Source: Fasciolopsis buskii (Eukaryota > Platyhelminthes > Trematoda > Plagiorchiida > Fasciolidae). From it: a stretch of 64,000 bases of DNA. Positions 14,651-22,899 of the stretch are shown piece after piece. Within the stretch, counting starts at the first letter, position 1. Each line of letters begins with the position of its first letter. The position numbers and the translations under genes are program-made. Location: positions 11,876 through 75,875 of the forward strand of contig LUCM01002898.1 in the NCBI GenBank assembly GCA_008360955.1, given 5' to 3'. The notes beneath the pieces are model-generated. The model had not been told where the DNA came from and ran no database searches. It saw only the letters and a list, made by a program, of their open reading frames with translations.

Positions 14651-17600
14651 TTAAATAAGATTTGCCTTTATAAAACGCCACAGAACCTCGACGCGATAAC
14701 ATGTTGTGAACTGTTGAGCTTCCAGATCCGTTGTCGTTGTAGTCGTCGTCATCGACTGTGTCGTTTGATCTGATTTCCAATGCTCACGAGCTCGCTGAAT
14801 TGCTGGCCAGGCAGCCTCAACCGGGATAAGCAAAGCTTCCGGATCCATCGAAAGAATCGATACTTCAGGATCGCCGGGGTCCACTTGTAGCCTTGAATTT
14901 GGACTCAGCCATAACAGTGTGGCCGGAGCAGTTAAGGATGTACAGGTACAGTCGACAGAAGTCGGCACTACCAGGGTTGCATTCCAGGATGAAATAGACC
15001 GAGTAAAATCAATTTCATTCAGAGTGACATTGTACAAATTCGCTTGGACCTGTGTGTGAACCTTCACACCAAACAAATTTGACCAACCATGACACACGTG
15101 ACTGCTTAGTTTATTCATTAGCGTTTGATTCATCTCCGGAGACAGTATACAAATAGGGCATCGCAGTGCGAATGACTCGGTACTCGACAATGCCGTGGGT
15201 CCAGTAGTGCTAGGAGTGGAATAAGCGTCTTTGTCCAATTTCCAAGCGCCAGGGCATTCGTCCAGTGTGTAGCTTGTCGAAACGCGTCGATTGTTCGAGT
15301 AATAATCTATCGCTGCAATCACCGCTGGCTTAGCGTTTTTCACATAAACAGACTGGATCAAAGTGAGTTTCACACACCGTTTCTGTTCTTCAATCCGTCC
15401 GCTTGCCTCCTCATGTTCGCGAGAAAATCCATCGAAGTAAGCGGAGACTGTACTGTCGTCTGGTGAAAACTCGATCTGCTTAGGACCATCAGAATTACCA
15501 CTGATTTGTTTGACTATTACCTGAGGAATCGGTTTCCATCCGGTTACCATATTGACAGTAATCAAAAGCATCCCAGTTTCTTCTGGACTTTCTTTATTTG
15601 GCATCAAGCAGATCGACAAAGTGGCAGCAGTACAGGCATTTGCAGGTGGTTCCTGTGGCTGTTCTATCAATTTCGTCATGTGAAACACATCGTCTCGTGA
15701 TTTCTCTCCTTCCTGTTCGTGATAGATCAATGAACAGTGCACGGTTACACATCCATCTAAGGGTTCGAGTGAACTCAGTGTCCAGCTGATTTGACGAATG
15801 TCTTTAGGAACCAAATCTCCTGGTACACTGAACTGATTTAGAACATGGCGTTTTTCACTGGTCATGCTCTGGGCAAATTTGAAGCCAACCGGTTGGATAA
15901 TCGCTTCAATTTCCAGCGTACTATTTGACGGTGGAGTGCCACTTATTCCAATCCGCTTAGCAAACTGGGCAATTGCTTCCAAAGCCATCACGGTATCTTG
16001 AGTTGAGAAAAACCCGCCTTCACGCTTTTGCTGAGAAGATAGCCAACGCACAACCGGAAAAAGAAGTTGATTCTCCGACTGAGTTGTTTTAGCGAATGTC
16101 AGCAAAGCATAACTTGTCGTCTCCACATCCAAAGCATTGATATCAACATCTGGTTTATTGTCGAGTGTTTCTAAGGCCCTCCAGTATTGCAAATTTTGTG
16201 ACAAACCACCGGGACTATGTTCTTGTTTGCGTCTTTCTAGTTCTTGTTTCATAACTACTGTTTGATTCTCATTGGGACCAAGTAGAACCGTGGCATAAGC
16301 TAGCTGAGCCAAAGCATAAGTGTTCAGTTGCCGTATTTCTTCAGTATTGCCTAATCCGTGTTTGTTACGCAAGCATCGCACTGCATTATCAATCACTTGG
16401 CTGAATTCCGGTGAGTAGTCCGTCCCGTTATCTGGTCTGGTTTCTAAGATAGCAGACAAAATGTACGTTGTCAAGAGCATTTCTTTCTCCTTTTTACTTC
16501 CCACCCCTGCACCGCCTTGCATGCCCGTGTGTAATACACGACCTTGTTCGACGAAGCAACCCGAATCTTTGTTTTGACGTGTTTTAAGAAATTGCGCTGT
16601 CTCGGCAAACAACGTACTCCATTCGACCTGAATAGAGCGATCTACTTTATAGGCTTTGGCAAACACACGTAAGACAAATGCTGTCAACCAAGTACTTCCC
16701 ACTGAATCTGATTTACCGAAAGCCGAGTAAGAGCCATCATCATGGCGATAGCCTAGCTGTCGCTGATATCCGGTCAGAATGTGCTTTTTTGCATCACGCT
16801 TCAAATTGTCCAGGCCGCGGCTATTCCCGGTCGCTTCGACAGAGTTCAAATAATCCAATACGTAAACGTTGGGTGCAACAAGGACCATATTTTGTTCACC
16901 ACATCCGACCGGTAGGCGAACCAATTGATCTAAATTAGCCAAAGCAGGACCTAGAACTTCATCCGTGTAGGCCAAATACACTCGCAGCGAATCTGACACG
17001 TAAGTGGAGTGGTCAGGCCACAAAATCGGATAATCTGCCTTAACGGACAGTTTTTTTTTCGTCAGACACAAGATATCCCCTTGACTGAGATCTCGACGCA
17101 CACCTTCCGGTTCCACTTTGATCGCGCGGCGCAGTAGATCGGAAAATGTGCGTGATTTGCCTGCGCGATCATCCGTCTCAGCTCGAATTTCATCTGTGCA
17201 TAGTTCCGTTTTTTCTCGACCGTATGCCTCCACTGTCACATTCAGCATGCCTAATCGCTTTGCTAACAGGCCCAAACGAAATGTTTTCTTGTTACCTGGA
17301 CAGAGACAGTCAGTAAACGACTGAGCACCAATCACAGCCCAATCGTCTTTGTTTAACTGTGCTATCACTGAGACAGTCATACAGTCAGTCAGTCCAGATT
17401 CATTTGTGGGAGCTGCAAATACACTCATAGGCAAATACAATATTTCTCCCCGTTTTAGATGGTTCGGTAGCGTAATCTCGGCAAAAACTGGCATGGAAGT
17501 AATCATCTCAACTGGTTTTGGTATCCATAATCCATTCGACTTGGTAGTACAAAAAGCATTTGCTCTCCAACTAGTAATCGTATCAGGCACTGTTAGAGCC

Positions 17601-20600
17601 TGTCGGATGTACCCACCAGTAGTAACGGTGGTATTTTGTTTCTCCGGTTGTTCCGTTGCATCGGACCACTGAATTCGATAGTAACTGAATAGCCATACTT
17701 CAGGGAAAAAATCTCTCAGTCTTGGTTTAGGAAATGGTTTCGGAATCATTGTGTCAGAAGTTTTGGCAAGCGGAGCCATTCTTGCCTCGGCCTTACCGAA
17801 TACACCCTGATCCGAGTCCATCACCATGTTAACTCTCCGCTGCTCGACAGAGTATGCAATAGGACATGGAATAGGTTCGATTAGATCAATATGGATGTTT
17901 GATATAAGACGTAATCCAGCGGCACGGAATGAGTTCACCAAAGAGGACGGTTCTGAACTATCGTAGTATTTGGGTTCCGTTGTCAGCAGCTGGCTAAGTG
18001 CGTTCAAATCAACCAAGTTCTTATTACCTTCAAAATTATCTAATGACTTATCTTGCATTCTAACAAAACAATATTGGTTATCATTTGTTTCATCATCGTC
18101 AGTTGGTTTTTCAATGCCTTGTGGAACTAACGTCAAATCGATTTTTTGTCCCGGACTCACTCGATTATTGTCCAAACGTAAACCATTTTCGGTTTGTGTT
18201 GACTCCATTGCTGTGGCTGGACTGACACACGTTGACATATTTTGCAGTTTAATAGTTACCGGTATTATTCCGGATGACGAGTTGTCTTTAATCAAGAAAA
18301 ATACGACTACCGTAGCTTCCGGACCCCAGTTACCATCCACTGGGAAAGACACATTTCGCAAATGCAGCGTTCTTTTTGGTGCATACCAAGCCGTAGAAAT
18401 TTGTTCTTCAGTCGTGACGGTTGTTGAAGCAACTTCCGTACTAGACTGACTCGTTCCTTGTTTTCCACTCGGGTGCATTTCGTCAAACGAGTTTCCAAGC
18501 TCCTCAACCTGTACGTCTGCACGGCCACATTCTCTACGTTCAGTGCAAACATCACACCCAGCCCCTGACCAATACCGGAAGCAGGTACACTGCTCGGGGC
18601 CGGAACATACTCCACCAGGACGGTGACAAGTTTGTTTCTCACACACAGGTACCAAACAGTCATCCCCTGTCCAACCGGGTAGGCATTCTATTTCATTTGA
18701 ATCCTGAGGACGCAGGCACTGGTAATGACCTAACTCGTCATCTCGGTCCCTACAAAGATCCGGGTTAGTAGTTGCGGAAATGACATGATGGAAATGTTTC
18801 CCTCTAATAATACCTTGAACATGAATTACTTTGTCTTGAAGTGGGGTATTGGCTAATAACTGGAACTGCGCAATACCGGGGCAAGTGACCTGGATTGCAT
18901 CGGGGGAAGGCCATACTATCATTGACTTATCTTGAGGAGCAAGCCACTTTTCCACAGTCTGCTGAGCTGTCACGCCTTCTTGTGGCTTTGGTGGTCTCCA
19001 TCTTGGAGGGACAATGAAACTCAGAGCAGGGACCGCATTTGTTTCCGGTGAATCGCTGACTCCGGGCTGATATGAGACAGTGAGCAGAACGGAGCGTTTT
19101 GCATTGATTGGCGGGATCTGAAAATCAGCCCTACCACTGCTATCAACGGTGAGCATTTTCGTGAAACGGTATTTCTTATCTTGGTGTACACGGTGTCTTG
19201 GGTAAAACCCGAAGAAGCAGCGCGGGACTGTCTCTTCAACCAGTAAACGTACTGCTACATTTTCAAAACTCACAAGATCGGGATGGACTAAGCGGACAGA
19301 ACCAACCACTGGTAGACCCGGTTTAAATACGCCCGGAGATTTCAGCTCAAAACGTGCTCGGTTGTGCTGGATAACGCGGGTACCGGGGTCACAACGGCTA
19401 ACATTCGACCCAGTCCCTTGCTCTTCTACGTGGGCACATATTACCGAAATCTGATCCCAAGTGGGGTAAGCCATATTTGACAAATCCAACAGTTTGGTGG
19501 ATACATTGAATGACGCACATCCATCGCTAGAAGAAAGAAGGCCGCTCACTGGGAGACAAGGACGTCGTTCTGGGTGCCAAGTGTTTGTGGTGCATGCTTG
19601 TTCCTCAAGCGTAATTTGTTGATCTGACGGATTCTGAATATTCACCCTGGAACAGACGCACAAATGAGCCCGAACTGTGCCAATCATTGGTGGTCCATTT
19701 GTGTACTGTGCACACACACTGAACTGAGTCTGCGTGGATTCGAAAGTCAAGTCCTCTGGTTGGATCATCGAAACGGTGAAACGTGGGAGCACGTACTGTT
19801 TTACATTGAACTCTAATTCCGTAATGACTGGTGGCAATGCACGAAGACGCGCCTTAGCCTTCCATTTCCCATTGGGGGCATCTGACAGTAGAGTATAGTT
19901 CAATGAAAATGCATCTTTTGGTGAAATATTCAACCACTGTTTCACCCGAGTATCACTCGGATCATGTATGACGATTTCTTCAAAGACCGGATTTGTTCTA
20001 GCAGAGATCAGTTCTTTATCTTCTTCAGTGACCGGTTCGAGATGCAACCTGTTACTCCCCGGAAGTTCTACCAGTTTTTCCGACGGGTACTTCAGCGGAC
20101 CGGAATTTGGCCATAACAACTCTGCTATTAGTGCGATGAAACGGAATCTAACTGTCTCTCCAGGGCGGTATAGAGGTTTGTCTGTTTCGCCGAGCAGATT
20201 AAAGGGAGGCTGCAGAACTTGGTATGATTCAGCTAATGAATGTGACTTTGACGTGTCACAGGTATGGGTGCTGCAAATCTGCACGGTAAAATTTATTGTG
20301 ATACTGCCTGCCATTGACTCCTCTAGAACTAAAAATGGAACACGGTAGGGAATTTCCACTGCGTACCAACCGCATGTTAATTGCTCAACTTGGTAAACTT
20401 TTGGGTCCTCGAAAACCTTGTCCAATCGATATTTCGTGGTGCTGAGAGTTACTCGGGTATTCGCATGTGTAGTTCGCACGATAACTTTGTTTTCCAGGCC
20501 CAAATAGACATTATTGGGCAAAGAAATGTAGATGTCATTCAGTTCAATATCTGTAGCACATATTCCATGAGATAGCATTAAGAATAGGCCAGCAAACAAA

Positions 20601-20647
20601 ATCATCCATGTTATCTCCTGCTGAACAGTTTTCGGTGCGATTACCAT
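14651..20647 (-). CDS. Secreted alpha-2-macroglobulin-type thioester protein with internal DSL/EGF module, intronless
   Basis: One uninterrupted frame of 1998 codons. Start: first ATG after an in-frame TGA 12 bases upstream, with A at -3 and G at +4. Residues 1-31 form a signal peptide (hydrophobic 14-26, likely cut after Ala31). Family landmarks in order: LYRPGETVRF (159-168, MG2); EFNVKQYVLPRF (279-290); bait-like segment about 928-980; FPEVWLF then VPDTITSWRANAFC; thioester GCGEQNM (1248-1254, Cys1249 and Gln1252); thioester domain to about 1560 (GYQRQLGYRHDDGSYSAFG, STWLTAFVL, GGFFSTQDTV); receptor-binding-like domain about 1660-1800 ending KPAVIAAIDYY. Family members trap proteases or tag surfaces through the thioester. 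At 1998 residues it is about 500 longer than human A2M. The excess is mainly a DSL/EGF insert in MG5 and a C-terminal extension. About 17 N-glycosylation sequons fit secretion. A2M-type identity is near certain; exact function is inferred. A spliced final exon cannot be excluded. Confidence 0.95.
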   Translation of the reverse strand: MVIAPKTVQQEITWMILFAGLFLMLSHGICATDIELNDIYISLPNNVYLGLENKVIVRTTHANTRVTLSTTKYRLDKVFEDPKVYQVEQLTCGWYAVEIPYRVPFLVLEESMAGSITINFTVQICSTHTCDTSKSHSLAESYQVLQPPFNLLGETDKPLYRPGETVRFRFIALIAELLWPNSGPLKYPSEKLVELPGSNRLHLEPVTEEDKELISARTNPVFEEIVIHDPSDTRVKQWLNISPKDAFSLNYTLLSDAPNGKWKAKARLRALPPVITELEFNVKQYVLPRFTVSMIQPEDLTFESTQTQFSVCAQYTNGPPMIGTVRAHLCVCSRVNIQNPSDQQITLEEQACTTNTWHPERRPCLPVSGLLSSSDGCASFNVSTKLLDLSNMAYPTWDQISVICAHVEEQGTGSNVSRCDPGTRVIQHNRARFELKSPGVFKPGLPVVGSVRLVHPDLVSFENVAVRLLVEETVPRCFFGFYPRHRVHQDKKYRFTKMLTVDSSGRADFQIPPINAKRSVLLTVSYQPGVSDSPETNAVPALSFIVPPRWRPPKPQEGVTAQQTVEKWLAPQDKSMIVWPSPDAIQVTCPGIAQFQLLANTPLQDKVIHVQGIIRGKHFHHVISATTNPDLCRDRDDELGHYQCLRPQDSNEIECLPGWTGDDCLVPVCEKQTCHRPGGVCSGPEQCTCFRYWSGAGCDVCTERRECGRADVQVEELGNSFDEMHPSGKQGTSQSSTEVASTTVTTEEQISTAWYAPKRTLHLRNVSFPVDGNWGPEATVVVFFLIKDNSSSGIIPVTIKLQNMSTCVSPATAMESTQTENGLRLDNNRVSPGQKIDLTLVPQGIEKPTDDDETNDNQYCFVRMQDKSLDNFEGNKNLVDLNALSQLLTTEPKYYDSSEPSSLVNSFRAAGLRLISNIHIDLIEPIPCPIAYSVEQRRVNMVMDSDQGVFGKAEARMAPLAKTSDTMIPKPFPKPRLRDFFPEVWLFSYYRIQWSDATEQPEKQNTTVTTGGYIRQALTVPDTITSWRANAFCTTKSNGLWIPKPVEMITSMPVFAEITLPNHLKRGEILYLPMSVFAAPTNESGLTDCMTVSVIAQLNKDDWAVIGAQSFTDCLCPGNKKTFRLGLLAKRLGMLNVTVEAYGREKTELCTDEIRAETDDRAGKSRTFSDLLRRAIKVEPEGVRRDLSQGDILCLTKKKLSVKADYPILWPDHSTYVSDSLRVYLAYTDEVLGPALANLDQLVRLPVGCGEQNMVLVAPNVYVLDYLNSVEATGNSRGLDNLKRDAKKHILTGYQRQLGYRHDDGSYSAFGKSDSVGSTWLTAFVLRVFAKAYKVDRSIQVEWSTLFAETAQFLKTRQNKDSGCFVEQGRVLHTGMQGGAGVGSKKEKEMLLTTYILSAILETRPDNGTDYSPEFSQVIDNAVRCLRNKHGLGNTEEIRQLNTYALAQLAYATVLLGPNENQTVVMKQELERRKQEHSPGGLSQNLQYWRALETLDNKPDVDINALDVETTSYALLTFAKTTQSENQLLFPVVRWLSSQQKREGGFFSTQDTVMALEAIAQFAKRIGISGTPPSNSTLEIEAIIQPVGFKFAQSMTSEKRHVLNQFSVPGDLVPKDIRQISWTLSSLEPLDGCVTVHCSLIYHEQEGEKSRDDVFHMTKLIEQPQEPPANACTAATLSICLMPNKESPEETGMLLITVNMVTGWKPIPQVIVKQISGNSDGPKQIEFSPDDSTVSAYFDGFSREHEEASGRIEEQKRCVKLTLIQSVYVKNAKPAVIAAIDYYSNNRRVSTSYTLDECPGAWKLDKDAYSTPSTTGPTALSSTESFALRCPICILSPEMNQTLMNKLSSHVCHGWSNLFGVKVHTQVQANLYNVTLNEIDFTRSISSWNATLVVPTSVDCTCTSLTAPATLLWLSPNSRLQVDPGDPEVSILSMDPEALLIPVEAAWPAIQRAREHWKSDQTTQSMTTTTTTTDLEAQQFTTCYRVEVLWRFIKANLI
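14777..15160 (-). other. C-terminal extension, possible NTR/C345C-like domain
   Basis: Residues about 1830-1957 lie beyond the receptor-binding domain, where A2M usually ends, after a Ser/Thr linker (1811-1826). The segment has Cys1830, 1833, 1852, 1900 and 1902. Its pattern of beta-like stretches is: VKVHTQVQANLYNVTL, WNATLVVP, a CTC pair followed by LLWLSPNS, and a late segment ending REHW. This resembles NTR domains, including C345C of complement C3-C5. Similarity is weak and the call is tentative. A Thr run (1967-1973) and a final CYRVEVLWRFIKANLI tail follow. Confidence 0.4.
16529..16531 (-). other. Histidine at the C3-type catalytic position of the thioester domain
   Basis: His1373 lies in VLHTGMQGG, which aligns with the VIHQEMIGG segment of complement C3, whose His is catalytic. 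Human A2M has Asn at this position (LNNAIKGG). The alignment is by eye and anchored by the shared GG. In C3 and C4B a His here favours ester bonds to hydroxyl groups. Confidence 0.6.
16892..16906 (-). other. Thioester motif GCGEQ
   Basis: Codons 1248-1252. Cys1249 and Gln1252 are the pair that forms the internal beta-cysteinyl-gamma-glutamyl thioester in this family. The surroundings (RLPVGCGEQNMVLVAPNVYV) match the family closely, so the thioester is expected to be functional. Confidence 0.93.
17708..17866 (-). other. Putative bait region
   Basis: Residues about 928-980, between the MG6 strand ending EPIPCPIAY and the conserved FFPEVWLF. This is where the protease bait lies in A2M. It contains exposed basic and mixed sites (Arg937-Arg938, Lys952, Arg956, Lys962, several Lys/Arg-Pro) and little else, as expected for a stretch cleaved by trypsin-like enzymes. 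Boundaries are approximate; cleavage is inferred from position. Confidence 0.6.
18377..18784 (-). other. Insert in MG5 carrying half a DSL domain, one EGF repeat and a Ser/Thr linker
   Basis: Residues about 622-757, between the two halves of macroglobulin domain 5. Cys632 to Cys644 reads CRDRDDELGHYQC, and Cys655 to Cys664 reads CLPGWTGDDC. The Cys spacings of 12 and 9 equal the second and third disulfide loops of the Notch-ligand DSL domain. An EGF-type repeat follows with cysteines 669, 674, 681, 687, 689 and 698; its last four spacings match EGF1 of Notch ligands. The first DSL disulfide pair is absent. Residues 727-752 are Ser/Thr/Glu-rich and look like a flexible linker. The DSL/EGF core is 18545-18754. 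The motif match is seen directly; descent from a Notch ligand is inferred. Confidence 0.82.
20555..20647 (-). other. Signal peptide of the A2M-type protein
   Basis: Residues 1-31: a short polar and basic start, a hydrophobic run WMILFAGLFLML, then SHGICA followed by TDIE. The small residues before Thr32 suggest cleavage after Ala31. Met15 is an alternative start that would leave a shorter signal, but Met1 is the first ATG after an in-frame stop and has the better context. Confidence 0.8.
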
Positions 20648-20703
20648 GATTAACAGTCAGCTTGAGTGGCGCAAGAGGGATGTCGGTAGAATTGGTGTGC
20701 AGA

Positions 20704-20712
20704 CTTTTATAG
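20704..20712 (-). promoter_or_regulatory. TATA box for the A2M-type gene
   Basis: On the minus strand the sequence is CTATAAAAG, 57-65 bases upstream of the ATG. Transcription would be expected to start about 30 bases downstream, leaving a 5' UTR of roughly 30 bases with no room for an upstream intron. Confidence 0.6.
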
Positions 20713-20823
20713 TCAAGAATTAGCGAAGACAGGGTGCTCGTTGTTTATAAATAATTGAATTCCGATTTGCAGTTTGCAAGAATTCTGCGCGCCTGCTACA
20801 TGAACGGTCTTAGATTTTGTTTA

Positions 20824-20845
20824 CCTGTGGCCATACGGTCACAGG
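20824..20845. repeat. Short imperfect inverted repeat upstream of the A2M-type gene
   Basis: Nine-base arms, CCTGTGGCC and GGTCACAGG with one mismatch, around a four-base spacer. It could be a dimeric protein-binding site or chance. Confidence 0.3.
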
Positions 20846-20988
20846 AAGCGGTATCCGTGCTGTACTATGCATGTGCGCCTGGCCACGAGTGCGATTTTTG
20901 TCGCATTTGTGTGTACAAATGAAGGCATCCACGCCGGTTTGTGCTCAGAACAACAGTGTGGTGTAAACAAATGACAGAGGCATGCGCA

Positions 20989-21060
20989 CACGTGATTATT
21001 TTGGTGCGGCCTGGCACGTGGTTATCGAACGAAATGGTAGATTAACAAGCTCATCACGTG
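20989..21060. promoter_or_regulatory. Cluster of three CACGTG E-boxes
   Basis: CACGTG occurs at 20989-20994, 21015-21020 and 21055-21060, about 340-415 bases upstream of the A2M-type start codon. CACGTG is a binding core for bHLH factors. A role in this gene's expression is inferred from position only. Confidence 0.35.
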
Positions 21061-22899
21061 ACTGAGTAGAGGTTCACTTGAATGGAGTGAGTTTTTTCAG
21101 TGAATCAACAATTCACAACGTATTGTGTATGTTTGATCATACGCAGCCAGTGAGTCTTCGTGAGCTATTACGCTGCTACGCTGTTTTATAAAATTTGGTG
21201 ACAAATTTCATTTGCCATCCTTTATTAATTTGGCTATTTATCATAGGCCCATATGCTATCAGATAGGTGTGTATGGCGAACACATTAAAGCGTTCAGCGT
21301 TTGGACAGCTTTTTCGTGTCAATCCAGACATCCCGGCTGCCACTATCACTGAAATCTCGTGGCTTTCTTGTGCAGTTAAGTGAATGAAACCCGAGTAAAA
21401 GAGCTCTAGGTCAAGCAACAATCTTTAGAAAGTTCCATACTCTTTCGCTATCCAGGGGTCACTAATCTTATCAACTTCTGTCATTTACGGATGGACGATT
21501 AAGTTTTTGAGTGATCCCTTACGGTAACAGATTTGATCTGCTTTTAAAATGACTCGTCTTATAGTACCGCCACTCACCAAGTTGTAAGGCATCGAATGAA
21601 TACAACTTGAACGAGGATGCCAGTTATCCTGTTATGCGCTTACATGTATTTGTGTCTGTTTGTGTGTGTGTGTGTGTATGTGTCTGGGATAAAACGAAGT
21701 AAATAGACAATCCGTTCCCATGTGGTAAATGCGACAGGAATTGTGCGGTGAACAATAGGAAGCCGACTGCATGGCTTACACGTCTTTCGGCAGAGGTTAG
21801 GGGATAAACCGTTTACCCTGACAACCAGAAAAGCAGGCGAGATCTATAGAAAAAGAGCGACTGAACATTGCATCATTTGACTGAGCACGCAATTATGTCA
21901 TCTGTGTGTGTGATGACAACCCCAGAGAAACAAGGAGTGAAGTTGCTGACAGGGGCTGTATTCTGAATATTTAAAGGTTAGTCCATAAGCAAATGTTTCC
22001 CAAAGTGGGCCCTCAAAGAAGTGCCACATGTTCCACGAAAAAATGAAGCATGGCAATTTGATGCAACATATTCTTAGGCAATTTAAATGGTATTTTACAC
22101 ATTATTTATTTATGTCGGTGCGGGTTACGACGGCCCCACCAGCTCCCGTCCGGAGTAATGGTAGCACAAACGCACTGTAATTGGAATATTCGAGTTGACA
22201 TCGTTAGTAGTTGCACTTAGTTAGTTGGCGTTCATTTAAGTTTATACGGTTGTTATGACCTCTGAACTCTGAACTTCTTTGCCAACCTTAACCTGGACAG
22301 CAGACTTCTGTTTTCCACTGTCCCAGTCTGCGAGAAAGCACATCAAAATCAGAATAGCCGCTGGAAACGGTAGAGGATAAATGTCATGAACAAGTTCTGG
22401 TTCTTGGACTGCGATAAGTGTTCTATGGGGCAGACCGAAAGAAAACTGGCCACCTAAATACGCGAGCGCAAACTAACTATAAGAAGGCATAATTCACTCT
22501 CCCCCATATCCCTCCATGAGGACCAAGTAAAATCCCATTTCAATCTGCATAATTTTGAAAATCTGTGTTAAGCAACCATGAGGCACGCCAGGCTGTTTTG
22601 GGATCAAGTCGCTCTTCAAATAATTCAGTCGGTAAGCATATCGAATTGGATCGCGTGTACAATGTGATGAAGGGCAAACAGTTCCGTCATCTAAGAGAAT
22701 CAGAAATCAAATCCCGCAGACCGGTGACTATAAATCTGAGTTCATTACACGAATCAATCGAAATGAATCATTCAATTTTCACATACAAAAGATAGAACAA
22801 ACAGCAAACACCTAATGGGGTCAAACTTCTCGATGCGAATTTCAATCATCTACGGTCAAAGGCCAATCCAACATAGGACATGTGTAAAACAAAAAATGA
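21061..22899. other. Non-coding stretch right of the A2M-type gene
   Basis: Contains a TG microsatellite at 21661-21677. No gene recognised. The part after about 22300 may hold a decayed 5' portion of the RTE-like element that becomes recognisable at 22900, but I could not trace it. Confidence 0.4.
21661..21677. repeat. (TG)n microsatellite
   Basis: Eight TG units with a slightly degenerate continuation (TATGTGTCTG). Confidence 0.9.

Noticed and set aside
14448..20575. Several open frames of 60-160 codons overlapping the A2M-type gene on both strands
   Set aside because: They are other-frame shadows of the long coding region and show no independent motif.
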